Assembly (NCBI RefSeq): GCF_033115175.1
Contig: NC_084845.1
Location: 684,501-748,500 of the forward strand
Direction: 5' to 3'
DNA: 64,000 nucleotides
DNA from: Lepus europaeus
Lineage: Eukaryota > Chordata > Mammalia > Lagomorpha > Leporidae
The position numbers were made by a program, and so were the translations under genes. Within the stretch, counting starts at the first letter, position 1. Every line of letters begins with the position of its first letter. Shown piece after piece: positions 34,319 through 47,728 of this stretch. The notes under the pieces were generated by a model. That model made no database searches, had not been told where the DNA came from, and saw only the letters and a program-made list of their open reading frames with translations.

Positions 34319-36060
34319 AGCTTCCCATCTTGAAATAGAATGCCACTCTGTTGGGCATAGAATAGTCTATTTTTGTAAGATAGCTTCAGCAGGAATGAGA
34401 AACAGCAGAATAATTCCATCGTGGTTTGTTCTGGTCTGTTGAGTCTAACTCAGGCATCATGTACATTTTACCTAAACCTCCTTCACAGTCCAACACACAG
34501 CACTAGGTTTTCATGGTATAATTAAAGATCTACCTGTCTGAGCAGGCTTTTCAACTCTCACAACCACTTTTCTGAGAACAGCATGAGGTGATGTGGTACA
34601 GCCTGGACACAGGAGGGGATGCTGCTGTTACACACCTGTGGGCATCCTTTATATATTATAATAGGCAAAACAGAGATTTTATTGTGGGTGAAAAATAATA
34701 GCTAAAGTTAAGCAAATTAAGTTCAGTTTCCTATGAAATGAACAGCCATTAAGTGTATGAACTCTTCCTTCTACATTAAGTGAGGATTCACATTTTGCAC
34801 AGTTGTCTCTGTCAAATATCATGCTGTCATTGGGCTCAAAGGTAGACCCACAGACTTAATTCTTAATCAGATTGCTTCAGCTAACCCTTTAGTTATTTTG
34901 TCAAAAAGATTGATCAGACAATGGCAGCTCTTGTATTAGTATACTTAACTGGGAAACAACAGAAGTAAACTTTTCTTCTATTTTCACAAATGGGACGGAT
35001 AGATCTACCAGAGGTAAATCCTCATGTAGTTCAACATTAAGATGGAGTTCATGTGGATGAGATGATGTGGTAATTGGTGTGCCACCATTCAATATGTCCA
35101 GACACCGTCTGAGAGTCGTCTGCAGCCTCTTGCTATACACAGAGCCTCATTGAAGGCTGCTCCCGTATATCACAGCGCCTCCAGTCTGCAGCAGGACCCT
35201 CCTCATCACCTCTCTTTGTCAGAGTCATCAGACTTCCATCACTAGTGACTCCTCCTCTGGTCCTTTGTCTCCACATGGGAAAGGCCCACTCCAGACTCTG
35301 GAGCATAGATCCTGTTTGTCTTTTGGGAAGTACACATGTGTTCTTGCTCCTGAGCACCTTGAGAGGACAGTTATTTTCCAAACATCAGCCAACACTCTTC
35401 TGCCTCAGGATGCTTCTGTCAGATATTCCTTTTCAGATTTTTAAATCTGAAAATTTTAAAATCTTTAAAAAAGATTTTCTGGGGTTATCAGTGGTTCCAC
35501 CGCAGTAGATCAACCCACCATGCATTCCACCTTTATCTGGATCCTCTGGTTCAGTGACGTAATGTGGGACTTGGTGTGATTGTGCTTTCAGTGTAAATAA
35601 TAAGCTGTACCCCCTGGGCTTATTGTCCCTCTACCCGTTCAATTTACACTAGCTTGGAAAGCTAACCTAAGAGCTGTTGACATGGTCTTCTGAAGCACTG
35701 TGCTGCTGTTTAGATATGGCTTGAAATATTCATAATGTTAATGCCAACATGGAAGGAACAGTTCTGACTTGGTCACTGAAGTATTACCAGACTACAGGGA
35801 CAAAGGACTTTTATCATGGACCTGAACATCTCCAAAGAGCTCCTTTAGTGGTTAGAGTAGGGAATAGATGGGAGAGGGTCCCAGAGAACAAATGAAACTC
35901 CTTTCCTCCAGGAAGTGGCCAAGACAACAGACAGCACATTCCCTAGTGATGACAGCTAACCAAGCCCTGGGAAATTTATAATACACAGCTCTACAAAGAG
36001 TGACAAAGAAGGACAACTAGAGAAAGATTGGGTAAAAGACGGTTGCCTCACTGAGACATG
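34319..36060. other. Spacer DNA, no gene recognised
   Basis: Ordinary AT-rich sequence. Two minus-strand frames (34901-35140 and 35133-35381) are adjacent and slightly overlapping, but resemble nothing I can name. A decayed exon or repeat remnant is possible. Confidence 0.4.
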
Positions 36061-36064
36061 GCTC

Positions 36065-36215
36065 ATCTGAGGACACCTGTTAGGCAGTTAACATCTTAGC
36101 TATATAATGGTTGCTCCACCACATCATTATGTCACCCAGTCTGTCTCTCTTTCTCTCTTTCACTCTCACATCTCCACCCCACCCATAACTCTGCCTTTCA
36201 ATAATACATAAACAT
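36065..36215 (+). repeat. Possible CSINE remnant
   Basis: A CT-rich run then 'taactctgcctttcaataa' resembles a SINE 3' end. The head is not convincing. Confidence 0.4.
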
Positions 36216-37740
36216 AAAAAGTAGAAACTATTAATTGATAAAAGGTATGAATTATTGACACATCATCTTGATTAACATCAGGAATAAGAAAAGCCAGACA
36301 TCAAACAGCTCTGATGATTCTTGTTTTCTGCATGTGATGATGTTTAGCATTTTAGAAAGCTGGTGACCACCCATAGCTAACTAATTCCAAGGAGTGCTGG
36401 GAGCTTCCCTAGAGTCCGCCTTTCATGTGAAGACCCCAGATCCAGGACTGTGACCCCACCCATCTCGTTACCCAAATCTTGCACATCAAGCAGCATTTCT
36501 GCTGCACCTGTCATGCCAGCACCAAATACCAGACAACAAGAGGTCATCCCTACAACCCAAAGCCTGCCAGAGAGCATACAAATATGTTGGTCTAGCCCTC
36601 CCCTCCTCCTGCTTCTGCCTCCTAAGCAAAGTCTCATGCTTCCTGTGTGGCGCTGTTTCCCTGCACTCAGCAAATCTCAGCAACAAGCGATTTCAATGAT
36701 GTTAATTTCATGGTGCCATCACTCAATCCCTTCTAAAATTAGAATCCTGGGATTACAAAGGAGACAGATTATACTTTCCTATGAGCTTATAGAACAAGCC
36801 AAAAGCCAAAACTGTGATTTAAGCTAGCAGAACAGTAGTTGTCACCTTATGGGGAAATCTCCTGGAAAAGGACAAGTGGGAATGTATGGCATCATGGAGT
36901 CATGGAGTTCTTCTAGCTCTTTTGCAGCATGTAGGTTACATTGATAAATGCATTTGCCAAACTCTTCTAGTATAAATAAAGTTTGTTCATTTCCCTGAAT
37001 GCAAATGTTACTTACACTGGAGTCTGGTTGAGGGCTTTGCCTAATATTACGGCATGGATATCACTTATGACCAAATTTCACTGTGTTCTGACATGGTCTT
37101 GAAGCACTGGCATACCAGTAGCCAAAGCCCATCTAATGATTGGAACAAAAGGAAGCAAAACTTGTTTGTGAAAGAGCTGATTCTTGTTCAAGGAAAGGAT
37201 TCTGGAGTGCCTTGTTGTACCAGAAAGAAGTTCCCAGGGAACAGTGTTGACATGGTAACAGGGCCGCGGGAAAAGGAAACCAGATTGAAGAAGCTCTCAT
37301 TAGCTTTATTCTGATGTTGTATCAGAGTAAATAATGACAACTTCAGAACTCCAGATTATAACCCAATGAGAAGTTTTAGAATCTGTGAATCCTTGTTGAT
37401 ACGGATACATGAGTGAAAGCGAGAAAAAAAGAAAGGAGGAATAGTGGGGGATAGGAAGTCTACCCCAAGTGCAATGTCACCTCATAAGAACACAGCGAGT
37501 TAGCAAATCATCCGTGGTTCCTAAAACTGTGAGTTAAAGACAATATATTTACATAACTTAGAATATCTCCTGAGTATTAACTAAATATAAAGGAAAAACA
37601 GTAGGTTTGAAGACAGGACATCTGACAACATTAAAATAATAAAAACTAACATACCCAATACTGAAAAAACTAGAGCATTGTGCTACCTAAAGACAATGCC
37701 CCAAGGAAGATGGGATATCCCTCCTGTGGCTTCCCTGAAA
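36216..37740. other. Spacer DNA, no gene recognised
   Basis: No domain-bearing frame. Frames near 36377-36827 occur on both strands without supporting features. Confidence 0.4.
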
Positions 37741-37757
37741 AAATATTCAGAAGTTTA

Positions 37758-38077
37758 GGCTGGCGCTGTGGCTTAACAGGCTAATCCTCCACCTTACGGT
37801 GCGGGCACACCGGGTTCTAGTTCCGGTTGGGGTGCTGGATTCTATCCCGGTTGCCCCTCTTCCAGGCCAGCTCTCTGCTATGGCCCGGGAAGGCAGTGGA
37901 GGATGGCCCAAGTGCTTGGGCCCTGCACCCACATGGGAGACCAGGGGAAGCACCTGGCTCCTGGCTGCAGATCAGCACAATGCGCTAGCTGCAGCAGCCA
38001 TTGGAGGGTGAACCAACGGCAAAAAAGAAGACCTTTCTCTCTGTCTCTCTGTCACTATCCACTCTGCCTGTCAAAAA
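37758..38077 (+). repeat. CSINE with TSD
   Basis: TSD 'aaatattcagaagttta' (37741-37757) and, with one change, 38078-38094. Confidence 0.95.
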
Positions 38078-38208
38078 AAATATTCAAAAGTTTAGTCTTT
38101 TGGCAACATAGAAATTTTACAAAAAAATTGGCCACAATCTTAAACAAATGATAATTTCAAGGAATTCAATAAAAAGCTTAGGAGTTACTTTATTAAAGAT
38201 CTAAAGAG

Positions 38209-38553
38209 GGGCCACCACCATGGCACAGTATGTTAATCTGCTGCCTGTGGCGCCAGCATCCCATATGGGCACCAGTTCTAGTCCCAGCTGCTCCTCTTCC
38301 AGTCCAGCTCTCTGCCGTGGCCCGGGAAGGCAGTGGAGGATGGCCCAAGTGCTTGGGCCCTGCACCCTCATGGGAGACCAGGAGGAAGCACCTGGTTCCT
38401 GGCTCCTGGTTACTGGCTTAGGATCGGCAGAGCTCCAGCCATTGCGCCTACTTGGGGAGTGAACCAATGGATGGAAGACCATCTCTCTCTCTCTCCTTCT
38501 CACTGTCTGTAACTCTACCTCTCAAATGAATAAATAAAACCTTAAAAGAAAAC
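38209..38553 (+). repeat. CSINE with TSD
   Basis: TSD 'gatctaaagag' (38198-38208 and 38554-38564). Confidence 0.95.
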
Positions 38554-38564
38554 GATCTAAAGAG

Positions 38565-39065
38565 ACATGGAAACTAAGTGAAATATGTTAATTTGCCTTG
38601 GATCTGCACAAGAGAAATATTGAAGGGTACCATTGGGACAGATTGTGGTAGTGCGTTATAATATGCTGTTTAATAATAGTATTGTGCAAATATTGAAATT
38701 CCTGGTCTTTATAGTAGGACTATGATTATATATGAAAACATCTCTATGTTAAGAATTATGCTTTTAAATATGCACTGCTACATTTCTAAACTCCACTCAA
38801 ATTGTTTATATACAATTATATTTTAAGTATATGTTTTATATATATGTGAAGAAAATAGAGGTAAAGAATGATAAAGTAAATGGATAAAAAGATTAGAAAT
38901 TGCAAAATTGAATATTGACATGTGTATTGTTCCTACTGCATTTTTTCTGTAAGTCTGAAATAAAATTGACAAAAAATGAAAATTGATGTGTTTCACTTGT
39001 TAGAAAATAAGATCTATCATATAATCAACTAAATTAATAAAACAAATTGATGTAATTGCATCTAC
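38565..39065. other. AT-rich spacer DNA
   Basis: No gene or repeat recognised. The right palindrome arm begins at its end. Confidence 0.45.
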
Positions 39066-39078
39066 TCTTCACATTTTT

Positions 39079-39402
39079 AAGAAAGATTTATTTATTTATT
39101 TGAAAGTCAGAGTTACACAGAGTGTGGAGAGGCAGAGAGAGAGAGAAGTCTTCCATCTGCTGGTTCACTCCCCAATTGGCCATAACAGCAGGAGCTGTGC
39201 CGATCCAAAGCCAGGAGCCAGGAGCCTCCTCTGGGTCTCCCACACCGGTGCAGCCCAAGGACTTGCCATCTTTTCCTGCTTTCCCAGGCCAGAGCAGAGA
39301 GCTGGATCGGAAGAGGAGCAGCCGGGACTGGAACCAGTGCCAATATGGGATGCCAGCACTTCAGGCCAGGGCATTAACCCGCTGTGCCACAGCGCCAGCC
39401 CC
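39079..39402 (-). repeat. CSINE, counterpart of 26018-26358
   Basis: TSD 'ttcacattttt' at 39068-39078 and 39403-39413. Confidence 0.95.
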
Positions 39403-39662
39403 TTCACATTTTTAAGAGCAGAAATAGAAGGGATCCTCCTTGAACTTCTAATAAGTTTCTACAAAAAGAGCTACAATACATACAATATAATGTAAACATT
39501 TCCCCTAAGTTCAATGGTGAAAGAAGAAGTTCCACTGAATGTCCTTGAGCATAGGCTATTATGGCTATTCAGTATGAAAAAATGCATGCATATGGATGGG
39601 AAAGTATCAGTCTTTTTTCTTCATCTCATTAAAGCATTTTAAAATAGAATCAGTATGAGCTC

Positions 39663-39989
39663 GGCTGGTGCCATGGCTTAACAGGTTAATCCTCCACGTT
39701 GAGGCGCCGGCACACTGGGTTCTAGTCCCGGTTGGGGCACCAGATTCTATCCCGGTTGTCCCTCTTCCAGGCCAGCTCTCTGCTATGGCCTGGGAAGACA
39801 GTGGAGGATGGCCCAAGTCGTTGGGCCCTGCACCTGCATGGGAGACCAGGAGAAGCACCTGGCTCCTGGCTTCGGATCAGCGCAATGCGCCGGCCGCAGC
39901 GGCCATTGGAGGGTGAACCAATGGCAAAAAGGAGACCTTTCTCTCTGTCTCTCTCTCACTATCCACTCCACCTGTCAAAAAAAAAAAAA
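39663..39989 (+). repeat. CSINE present only in the right arm
   Basis: TSD 'agaatcagtatgagctc' (39646-39662 and 39990-40006). The left arm has the single uninterrupted site at 25757-25773. This dates the insertion after the inverted duplication. Confidence 0.97.
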
Positions 39990-40096
39990 AGAATCAGTAT
40001 GAGCTCTACCATGAACAACTGAACTGTTCAGGTTAGTAACCATCCCTATTCTTACGTTTTCCTGAACTCCAATTCTGCTCTTGGCTCTTTCCCGTA

Positions 40097-40512
40097 GGCA
40101 GGTGTTGTGCTGCGGAAGGTTAAGTTGCCATGTGTGATGCCTGCGTCCTGGGGAGGATGCCTGGAGTGGAGTCCCAGCTACTCCCCGCTTCTGACCTAGC
40201 TGCTGCCAATATTCCTGTGGCAGCAGATGATGGTGCAGGCATCTGGGACTCTGCACCCTTGGGGAGACCCAGACAAAGCTCCTGACCCCTGACCCTGGCC
40301 TGTCCTGGTTGATGTCTGGCTGTTAGCAGGTATTTGGGAAGTGAGCCAGTGGATGGAAGTTTCTCAGTTTCTCTCTCTCTCTCCCTCTCTCTCTCCCTCT
40401 CTCCCTCTCTCCCTCTCCCTCTCTCCCTCTCTCTCTTCTCTCTCTCTCTTTTCTCTCTCTCTCTCTCGCTCTTTCTCTCTCTCTCTCACTGCTTTACAAA
40501 TAAATAAATCTT
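40097..40512 (+). repeat. Old CSINE with (CT)n microsatellite
   Basis: Counterpart of 25251-25665. The pyrimidine run is at 40368-40496. Confidence 0.85.
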
Positions 40513-42905
40513 CACAGACCCATTAGGTTAAAACTGAATCTTTAAAAACCCATATGGTTAGGATCATGTATAACTTTCTAATTTGGGTGTATCCCTTATG
40601 TTCTGTTTCCCTCAACCAGAGTAGAAAGTCTGTGGATGCAAAACTGTTTTAATGTCAATACATACATGTCCTGTCATATCCCAGGTACTCAGAAAAGCGC
40701 CTGACCATAATTTATAAAACAGATAGTTCTTAAAGTACTGAATAGACGTGTCCCAGTCAAATTCCCATCTATTTGGCCCACTCCGACGGCTCTTCCCAAT
40801 TTTATTCCTGTACTGCACACATTCAGTTTCAGAACCCGTAGGAATAAAAGTAATCATCTCTGCAGCCAAAACCAACAAGGCGATTAAAACTCCAGCAGAA
40901 CACGTGCTCACCTTCCTCTCCTGCTTGCTAGGGCTCAGTGTCTCCACTCAGCTTCCACTGGGATTATTGCCTATTTCAAATGTGAGGTCTCGCCCGTCCG
41001 TCTGTGACATCTCGTGCTTTATTAATAATATCTTTAATGGATCTGCACAATTCACAAATGTTTTTCACAGGTAATTTCCATTCCCCATGCAGACACTGTC
41101 ACCGCACTGCTGGGTGAAATGATAATCACTTCCCAGCAAGAAGATGAGATCATGGAGCCCCACATGCTTATCTCAGGTCCAGAGCCCTCTTTCCACACCT
41201 GCACACTGTGGTCCTGACAGCCATGGCAGCCAGGTAAGTGGTGATTCGTTTCAGAGGACTGTTGTATTCTGAGAAGGCCTTCACCTCAGAAAACCCAGTA
41301 AGACACACGGAAAATAATTCTTTTTCTGGGATTGGAACATAAATCTAGGAACACACATACATGTGCATATGAGGGTACTTCAAAAAGTTCATGGGGAAAT
41401 GGAATTAGAAGTTTATTGTGGTGCAACTTATTTAAATCCATGCAGTTTTTTAGTAATAGAATGTTCTATGAATTTTTGGATACCCCTTCATATATATGCA
41501 TATATTTTCAGGAAAGATTTTTCTATTGTATTTTTAAAATTTTCATGAACATGCAATACTTGTATCGCTTTAGAGCATACAGTGCAATGCATTGTCACAT
41601 ATATATGCTATAAACTGATCAAGTCAGCAATGTCTTTTGGTGATCCCTTGGCATACTGCCGCCTACTTCCCTGCACAGGGGCTGCTACACCTCTCTTCTT
41701 TCCCCCTCGCTCCTGCTGTCGCCGAAGCCAGCCTTACTCCTCCCTGCCTAAACACGCTGCCTGCCACAGCACTTGCTCACAAGGCTTCACTCTGCGGACG
41801 TGGGCCGAGCAGTGAGACAGAAGATAAGCCCAGGCTGCTGAGCAGGTGCCTGGTGTCTGAGAGACAGGTGCTCGTGTGTGCATTGGCTTTTGCTTTCTTC
41901 TGTCATGGTAGTGAGGAAGTGCATGTTGGACTACGTGGAGTCTGTAATGATGCCTGAAATTTCTGTCCTTAGTAAAAGATCAACCAAGAGCTTTAAGGTC
42001 TCAAAATTTAATTATTATCATGGCTTGAAACCTATTTTGATAGTGCCTTGTGTTTTCTTTCTACTCAGTTACTTCGGTCGCCTACAGCATGTTTTGTTTA
42101 ATCAAACCTAAAATGAAACGAGCGTTAAAGTTGCTGCCAGAGACTGTTTGACGGGCAGCTGTAAATCCTTCTCAGGAGGTGAGACGTGTGGGCTGAGGTC
42201 ACCCCAGTGTCTCCACAGATGCCCAAGGGTCAGGGAAATTGTGTGCCTTCCTCGCCTTGTGAATGCCTGTGGGTGTTCACAGGCCTGCATGATAAAACTC
42301 ACCACAACGTAAGAGCCACAGGTTCCTGTTATGCACCTGGCTCTGTAAGGAACCTGAATCCCCTGCACTACCCGTCATTGTGTAACTCAAGTCACAATTT
42401 CTGGTCCTCATCATGCCTGGGCTTCCCCTCCCCCTCCTTGGTTTGCTCACCCGTGACTGTAAATCAGCCTTTTCAACCTTCTCTGGTCTTTTTAAAATGA
42501 TACATTTCAATGAAAAATGTGACTCTGTCCACAGGCACCCAAAGTTGAGATGCGCACTCTGCCACCCTCCTCCCCTCCCGCCCCTCTCCCCTCCCCTTGG
42601 GGTGACAGAATCTCACAGGGTGAGGCCTTTCCATGCTTCCTGCATTCACAAACCTTGGGAAAGACCTCTCATACCTCACTTCTGCCTGACCAACTTGCTG
42701 TCTTCCCTCCTCTCCACATTCCCTTCGTGAAGCTCGCTGGCAGGTGTGTGTGCACGGTGAGGGGCAGTTGTTAGCGGAACCTTGTGCTCACCTTGGAGTC
42801 CTGTTGCTCAGATGGGCTGGATTTTTCGTTGGTGCTCACAGCCATAATACAATTAAAACAGTGGATGTATGGCACACATAGTTAAGTACTTTGAAATGCG
42901 ACTGT
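40513..42905. other. Unique DNA, no gene recognised
   Basis: Inverted counterpart of 22871-25248, with scattered substitutions. Confidence 0.5.
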
Positions 42906-43203
42906 TGGGGGCCGGTGCCATGGCTCACTTGGTTCACCCTCTTCCTGGGGTGCCGGCATCCCATATGCGTGCCAGGTTCTAGTCCCGGTTGCTCCTATTC
43001 CAGTCCAGCTCTCTGCTGTGGCCTGGAAAGGCAGTGGAGGATGGCCCAAGTGCTTGGGCCCCTGCACCCGCATGAGAAACCAGCTCCTGGCTTCAGATCG
43101 GCGCAGCTCCGGCCGTTGCAACCATTTGGCGAGTGAACCAATGGAAGACCGCTCTCTCTGTCTCTCTCTCTCACTGTCTTAACTCTACCTGTCAAATTTA
43201 AAA
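42906..43203 (+). repeat. CSINE
   Basis: Counterpart of 22561-22857. Confidence 0.92.
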
Positions 43204-43696
43204 TAATGCAACTGTGACAAAAATATGTGAGAAAATAAATTTAGGATATTATACACATATAATACATATTCTCCTACCAAAATAGATTTCAAATATCATT
43301 CCATATCATGGACACCTAAGGAACTTTAAATAGTAACTTACATTTGTTGACTTATTTTATACACACACAACACACAAGATAGAGGGTGCCTTATTAATCT
43401 CAGTAGAAATGACCCTTTAATTAAAATTCAGCAAGTGTTATATATGATGTGTGCTATTTGAAACTCAGAAAATCATCATTCATTTGGTTAGCACTGTCTG
43501 AACTTTTGCTGTGATTGGATTTATGATTTTCTTCTGGTAAGAATTGTTATTCAAATTCATTTCCAGCCTTATTTCCACTTTGATTAGCAATGCCACTGAA
43601 AGTGTTATGGTCTCCTATTTTATCTTCTATACATTTAACTTTCCACTGTGTTTCTTTTTCATTTTGTTGTTGGTAACTTTGTCTTATAGAAGTTTC
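43204..43696. other. AT-rich anonymous DNA
   Basis: Counterpart of 22068-22547; nothing recognised. Confidence 0.45.
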
Positions 43697-43709
43697 CCTC
43701 ATGTAATTT

Positions 43710-44354
43710 TATAGAGAGATTTATTTTATTTATTTGAAACAGTTACAGAGAGAGGTCTTCCATCAGCTGGTTTACTACCCATATTGGTTTTTTTTTTAAG
43801 ATTTTATTTCTTTATTTGAGAGGTAGAGTTACAGACAGTGAGAGGTAGAGACAGAGAGAAAGGTCTTCACTCCATTGGCTCACTCCCCAGATGGGCGCGA
43901 CGGCCAGAGCTGCACCTATCTGAAGCCATGAGCTTTTTCTGGTTTTCCTATGTGGGTGCAGGGGCCCAAGATCCTGGGCCATCCTCTACTGCATTCGCAG
44001 GCCACAGCAGAGAGCTGGATCGGAAGAGGGGCAGCCAGGACTAGAACCAACACCCATATGGGATGCCGGCGCGCAGGCAGAAGGTTAACCTACTGTGCTG
44101 CAGAGCCGGCCCCATACTCCCCATATTGTTGCAATGGCCAGTGCTGATCTGATCCGAAGCCAGGAGCCAGGAGTTTTTTTCCAGGTCTCCCACGTGGATG
44201 CAGGGACCCAAGACTTGGATCACCTTCCACTGCTTTCCCAGGCTATAGCAGAGAGCTGGATTTGAAGTGGAGCAGCTGGGACTTGAAACGGCGCCCATGT
44301 GGATGGCTGCAATGCAGGATGGGGCTTTAACCTGCTGCACCACAGCGTTGGCTC
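43710..44354 (-). repeat. CSINE interrupted by a nested CSINE
   Basis: Counterpart of 21410-22053. The inner copy is at 43787-44113, flanked by 'tactacccatattg' (43773-43786) and 'tactccccatattg' (44115-44128). Confidence 0.92.
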
Positions 44355-44367
44355 CTCTCATATAAAT

Positions 44368-44864
44368 TTCAATCTTCAATAAGAATAATTCTCATGCTGA
44401 AGATTTGGTCTAGAATTAGTTAGGATTTCATCCCAGCCTAATTATGAATTGCACCCAGTATTTTTTATTGGGGAAATTTGCCGATTTTACTGTCTATGCC
44501 CCATGTGTTACTTATCTCTCTTTTTAGAATGAGTGCTAGAAATTTACCTTTAGGCTTTTGGCTCAATCTCCAAATAGTTTCATGGCACATTTCAAAGGAA
44601 CTGTTTTCTTTGGGTGAGTATCTCTTTGTTGCCACATCCCCAGTTGTGAAGTGCATGAAGGTTTCCATGGTCACTGATGGTCGAACTTAGGTCTGAGACC
44701 TCTAATGCTGTTACCTCCTGACTTAGGGAAATTCTTCCAAAACCAGTACCATCCATCATTGTGTTTTGCTTACACAATAAAAATAATACAGTCTGTATGA
44801 AAAACACAACAGAAAATGATTGGCACTTTCCTCTTTTCAAAATCAGTTTTCAGAATAATTACGC
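44368..44864. other. Anonymous DNA
   Basis: Counterpart of 20911-21396; nothing recognised. Confidence 0.45.
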
Positions 44865-45420
44865 TGGCAGGCAAACTCTGCCTGGTTCTAACCGAACCCT
44901 GAGATCCCCACTGATTAGCATCAATCATGTGGATTGGAAACACCCGGGGGTGGGGGCAGTGTCCCTGAGGCAGGTTTAATTGTGGGTAAGGCACTTGCTA
45001 GGTGACGGCCTCTTGCCTACAGATGCAACAGCTCAGGTGCAGAGGAGGAGGTCTTGACCATTGTTTCCTCCGCAGCAGGACCAAGCAGGCCAGAGCATGA
45101 CGGGAACCTGAAGGCTCAGAAAACGGGGAAGCCACTGACCAGGACCTGGTTCCTGTGCTAAAGGTCTCCAATCAGAACTTGCCACACCAGTACTCCCCAG
45201 CGACTGCCCTCTTTCCCATCCCATAAACCTGTCCCATACCCCAGGTGAGAGAGAGAGAGAGCTAAGCTTCGCTTCACCTTCTCCTTGCTGGCTGACTTCA
45301 ACAATAAAGCCTTTTTAGTGTTGTTGTTTTCCTCAAAGCAAGTGCCATAGTAAATGGCTCCTCTGAGTGTCGGGCAGTGAGCCCTTGCTGGATGTCATCA
45401 TGAGTTGGTTCCCTGACATC
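44865..45420 (+). repeat. LTR-like block (possible solo LTR)
   Basis: Counterpart of 20345-20910, with AATAAA at 45303-45308. Ends are approximate. Confidence 0.4.
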
Positions 45421-46620
45421 TTCCACAGGAAAACATCATATTTTGATATAATCTTGAAGATGTTTAACATATTTGTTGAGGTTCAAGTCATGGATGTAAC
45501 TATTCCTTTTGCACTCCATTTGTACCAATATTTTGCAAAAGATTCCTTTTCAAGTTATGTTTCCTCCTCGCAAAAACCAGGGTATCTGGACCATCCTAGC
45601 TTTCTTGTTTGACAAGCAGCATTGGGGACATTTGGATGTTTCCTGCCCCACACCCAGCAGCCTCATTTATCTTCAAGACGTTTGGCTTTCTTTGAGAAAT
45701 TACCTTTTGAAATCTCAGTCTTGTGACTTGATGCTCAAGGATAAGGGGCTGTTGACAATGACTGTTCATGGAAGGGAAATGAGAAATACATGTGTGTTTT
45801 AAAGTCTGTAATTCTGCCAAGAATTGTATTGCTTTGAGCTGTGTAGATTTTATATTCATACACAGAGATACATATTTTTTGCCTTATGCTAAAAGTCTTC
45901 CTTACCAATTACACTAATATATTTTGATATATTTCAAATTCTTAATGCAGTATATTGTGCAAATATGATCTGAAAAGCAGCTTAATATTTCCCTCCAGCT
46001 ATTTTTGTTTTCATGTGTGTTTCTGTGTTTTCAAGTCATTTGAACGACTTCTTTTATGTGCACTAAGAACACCATGGTGATAATCAAGCTAAATTTTCTT
46101 TTAATTATCAATGTTACGGGTAGTGATACCCAGTATCTACTATTGTTTTTCAGTAGTTATGTGAAATATTGTTACTTGTACAAGTCAAACTACAAATTAG
46201 ATTACTTCATAAAGCCTATTTTAGTTTCTTATCCTTCACTACTGTTCCAGCTCTGCCCCTGTGTTTTGATCCTCAAGTTGAGGTTTTTCAGATGAGACAT
46301 ATGCTACACTCATTCTGTGTCTTGGCTTTTTGTGTAAGAATGTATCATAGAGAAAAGTCCATGTCCAAGCACAGAGATCTGCCCAACTCCTCTCTGCAGC
46401 TTCAGAGAAACTGTGGGGCAGTTGCCCATCACCCCTTCAACTGTAGGTAGAGACTGAGGCTATTTAGAATTCAGTCTTCATTGAGTTTCCTGGGATGCAT
46501 GAACGGAAGCGTTGTCCATTTAAAGTAGAATGTAGAGAAAAGTGAGACACGTTGGCATTTGTTTGGTTGTTCATTCATTCTCACTTCAGCTGCAACCTGT
46601 GCCCTCTAGCGGTTGCTGTG
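45421..46620. other. 5' flank of right V1R
   Basis: Inverted counterpart of 19147-20344. No other gene recognised. Confidence 0.5.
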
Positions 46621-47544
46621 ATGTGTTCTGCCAGCCTGGATATTGGGATTATCTTCCTCACTCAGACAGGGATTGGCCTTGTGGGAAATTCCTCCCTCCT
46701 TTGTCTTTATAACTTCACTCTGCTAACTCGACATCACTTGAGGCCCACAGATTTATTTCTCAATCAACTGGTCTTGGCCAATTCCATTGTTCTTATCTCT
46801 AAAGGTATCCCCCAGACCTTGGCGGCTTTCGGATGGAATTATTTCCTGGACGATATTGGATGTAAAATTATCTTCTTTATTTCTAGAGTGGCAACAGGAG
46901 TGTCCTTGAGTACCATCTGCCTTTTCAATGGTTTCCAGGCCATTAAACTTGACCCCAGTATTTGGAGATGGATGGAGCTTAAGATAAGGTCCCTAAAGTT
47001 CCTTGGCTTCTTCTGTTTCTTCTGCTGGATTCTGCATATTTTGGTAAATTCATGTCTTCCTATAATAGTGAGTGGTCCATTGAATATCAAAAATACCAGT
47101 ATAGAAAATAATTATGGGTACTGTTCTTGGCATTTAAGTGGAGATCTTTTAGATTCATTTTATACAATCCTGTATTTTTCTCCTGACCTCATAAGTTTGG
47201 GCTTCATGATCTGGGCCAGCAGCTCAACCATCTTTATCCTGTGCAGACATAAACAGAGAGTCCAACATATTCACAGGCACCGACTCTCTTCCAGGCCTTC
47301 CCATGAGGTCAGAGCCACTAACACCATTCTAATCCTGGTGAGTTTCTTCGTCACCTTTTATTCAATATATATCACGCTGACACTGTGGATGACACTGGTT
47401 ACAAATCAAGGCCAGTGGATGGTGAACACCTCCGTGCTTGTGGCATCGTGTTTCCCAGCGTTCAGCCCCTTTGTGCTCATCATCAGTGACACCAGAGTCT
47501 CTCGGTTGTGTTCTGGCTGCAGGGCGGGGAGAAGTGCTTCCTAA
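46621..47544 (+). CDS. Vomeronasal type-1 receptor, right-arm copy
   Basis: Intact 307-residue V1R with every hallmark of the left copy: 'LRPTDLFLNQL', 'SKGIPQTLAAFG', the TM3 block 'SRVATGVSLSTICLFNGFQA', Cys81/Cys168, glycosylation site Asn158 and TM7 'CFPAFSPFVLI'. It differs from the left protein only at residue 250 (Tyr for His) and 252 (Thr for Met), both near the extracellular end of TM6, where odorant contacts are possible. An upstream in-frame ATG at 46552 is less likely. It is transcribed away from the spacer, and the 5' end of L1-E starts 198 bp after its stop. Both copies look functional; expression is not testable here. Confidence 0.95.
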   Translation: MCSASLDIGIIFLTQTGIGLVGNSSLLCLYNFTLLTRHHLRPTDLFLNQLVLANSIVLISKGIPQTLAAFGWNYFLDDIGCKIIFFISRVATGVSLSTICLFNGFQAIKLDPSIWRWMELKIRSLKFLGFFCFFCWILHILVNSCLPIIVSGPLNIKNTSIENNYGYCSWHLSGDLLDSFYTILYFSPDLISLGFMIWASSSTIFILCRHKQRVQHIHRHRLSSRPSHEVRATNTILILVSFFVTFYSIYITLTLWMTLVTNQGQWMVNTSVLVASCFPAFSPFVLIISDTRVSRLCSGCRAGRSAS

Positions 47545-47722
47545 TCTGCTTGCAGTGCTGTGAGTCTGTTCTCTCCTGGGTGTTCAAATATTTGTTCCAG
47601 TGTCTGTTCATCAGAGGACTGCATATATCAGGAATGTGTGTCACCATCTCAAGAAGGGCAGTCATGTCCTCATATCACTACACGAGTGTTGCAATGGAGG
47701 AAAAATGAGCCTTGTACACATA

Positions 47723-47728
47723 ATTAAA
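47723..47728 (+). promoter_or_regulatory. Candidate V1R polyadenylation signal
   Basis: ATTAAA 178 bp past the stop, 14 bp before L1-E. Same position as in the left arm. Confidence 0.3.

Noticed and set aside
34901-35381. Two adjacent minus-strand frames as a possible gene
   Set aside because: No recognisable motif, no conservation evidence and no splice logic. Kept only as a note in the spacer entry.
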